A stretch of DNA of 6,161 nt from Bordetella parapertussis (GTDB lineage: Bacteria; Pseudomonadota; Gammaproteobacteria; Burkholderiales; SG8-41): positions 1-6,161 of the forward strand of contig CAMBCD010000174.1 of NCBI GenBank assembly GCA_945863085.1, read 5' to 3'. Shown in pieces: positions 5,806 to 6,161 of this stretch. The number at the start of each line of letters is the position of its first letter. Position 1 is the stretch's first letter. The notes below the pieces were generated by a model, which made no database searches, was not told where the DNA came from, and was given only the letters and a program-made list of their open reading frames with translations. A program made the translations under genes and the position numbers.

Positions 5806-6161
5806 TTTTCACCATTGCCGGCAAGGAATTGCGCACCTTGTTCACCTCGCCGCTGGCCTGGCTGGTGCTCACTGTGGTGCAAGTCGTGCTCGGTTACGGT
5901 TTTCTGAAACGCCTCGACGATTTCCTCCAGGTCCAGTCCCAGCTGGCACAGATGGTCAGCCCGCCCGGCATCACCGAACTGGTCGCCGCGCCCACTTACG
6001 CCACCGCCGCCGCGATGCTGCTATTCGCGGTGCCGCTGCTGGCGATGCGCAGGATCGCCGAGGAGCGCCGCAACCAGACGCTGACGCTGCTGCTCTCGGC
6101 GCCGGTGTCGATGTCGGAAATCATCCTCGGCAAATTCACCGGCCTGATGGCCTTCCTGCTG
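5802..6161 (+). CDS. ABC-2 type transporter permease, GldF-like (partial, N-terminus)
   Basis: The first 120 residues of the membrane subunit that partners the preceding ATPase; the frame is open to the right edge. It starts MIFTIAGKELRTLFTSP, followed by a transmembrane segment (about 18-35, AWLVLTVVQVVLGYGF). A soluble stretch comes next, then a second hydrophobic segment (about 68-82) and the conserved cytoplasmic loop RRIAEERRNQTLTLLLSAPV (84-103) before GKFTG. The E-R-R-x-x-T-L-x-L-L-L-x-x-P-V pattern is characteristic of ABC-2 permeases of the Gld/Nos type, where this loop is thought to contact the ATPase. The ATG overlaps the ATPase stop (5802-5805), with an AGGCGG-like Shine-Dalgarno 7 nt upstream, so the two are translationally coupled. 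A GldG-like auxiliary gene is often next in such operons, but it would lie outside the window. Confidence 0.88.
   Translation, partial: MIFTIAGKELRTLFTSPLAWLVLTVVQVVLGYGFLKRLDDFLQVQSQLAQMVSPPGITELVAAPTYATAAAMLLFAVPLLAMRRIAEERRNQTLTLLLSAPVSMSEIILGKFTGLMAFLL

Overview
The window looks like an ordinary chromosomal housekeeping region of a GC-rich proteobacterium, most likely a betaproteobacterium. This placement is inferred from protein character and gene order, not from a database search. The PRPP synthetase N-terminus ([14 protein letters not shown]) and the order TPR lipoprotein, lolB, ispE, tRNA-Gln, prs, rplY are typical of that group.

Region 1 (1-4662) is read entirely on the minus strand. 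In transcription order it holds a TPR-repeat lipoprotein, lolB (outer-membrane lipoprotein insertase), ispE (isoprenoid precursor kinase), a tRNA-Gln(TTG), prs (PRPP synthetase) and the first 12 codons of rplY (ribosomal protein L25), which runs off the left edge. The TPR gene and lolB share an ATGA stop/start, and ispE begins 7 nt after the lolB stop. The tRNA sits between ispE and prs on the same strand, with no clear terminator around it, so a mixed mRNA/tRNA transcript is plausible. After prs come a hairpin and a good intrinsic terminator. The rplY leader then carries a perfect 8-bp inverted repeat.

Region 2 (4663-4860) is a divergent intergenic region. It has overlapping sigma70-like promoter candidates on the two strands and four tandem copies of a 15-bp repeat, AT-rich compared with the surrounding genes. 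This is the least ordinary part of the window.

Region 3 (4861-6161) is read on the plus strand. It holds an ABC transporter ATPase and, overlapping by ATGA, the start of its ABC-2 type permease, cut by the right edge. They resemble the GldA/GldF type of exporter.

Functionally, the left block mixes envelope biogenesis (LolB, TPR lipoprotein), isoprenoid supply (IspE), nucleotide precursor supply (Prs) and translation (tRNA-Gln, L25). I see no mobile element, CRISPR array, phage gene or defence system, and no convincing new biological system. The observations most worth checking are the repeat/promoter module at 4735-4830 and the terminator-plus-hairpin leader of rplY.
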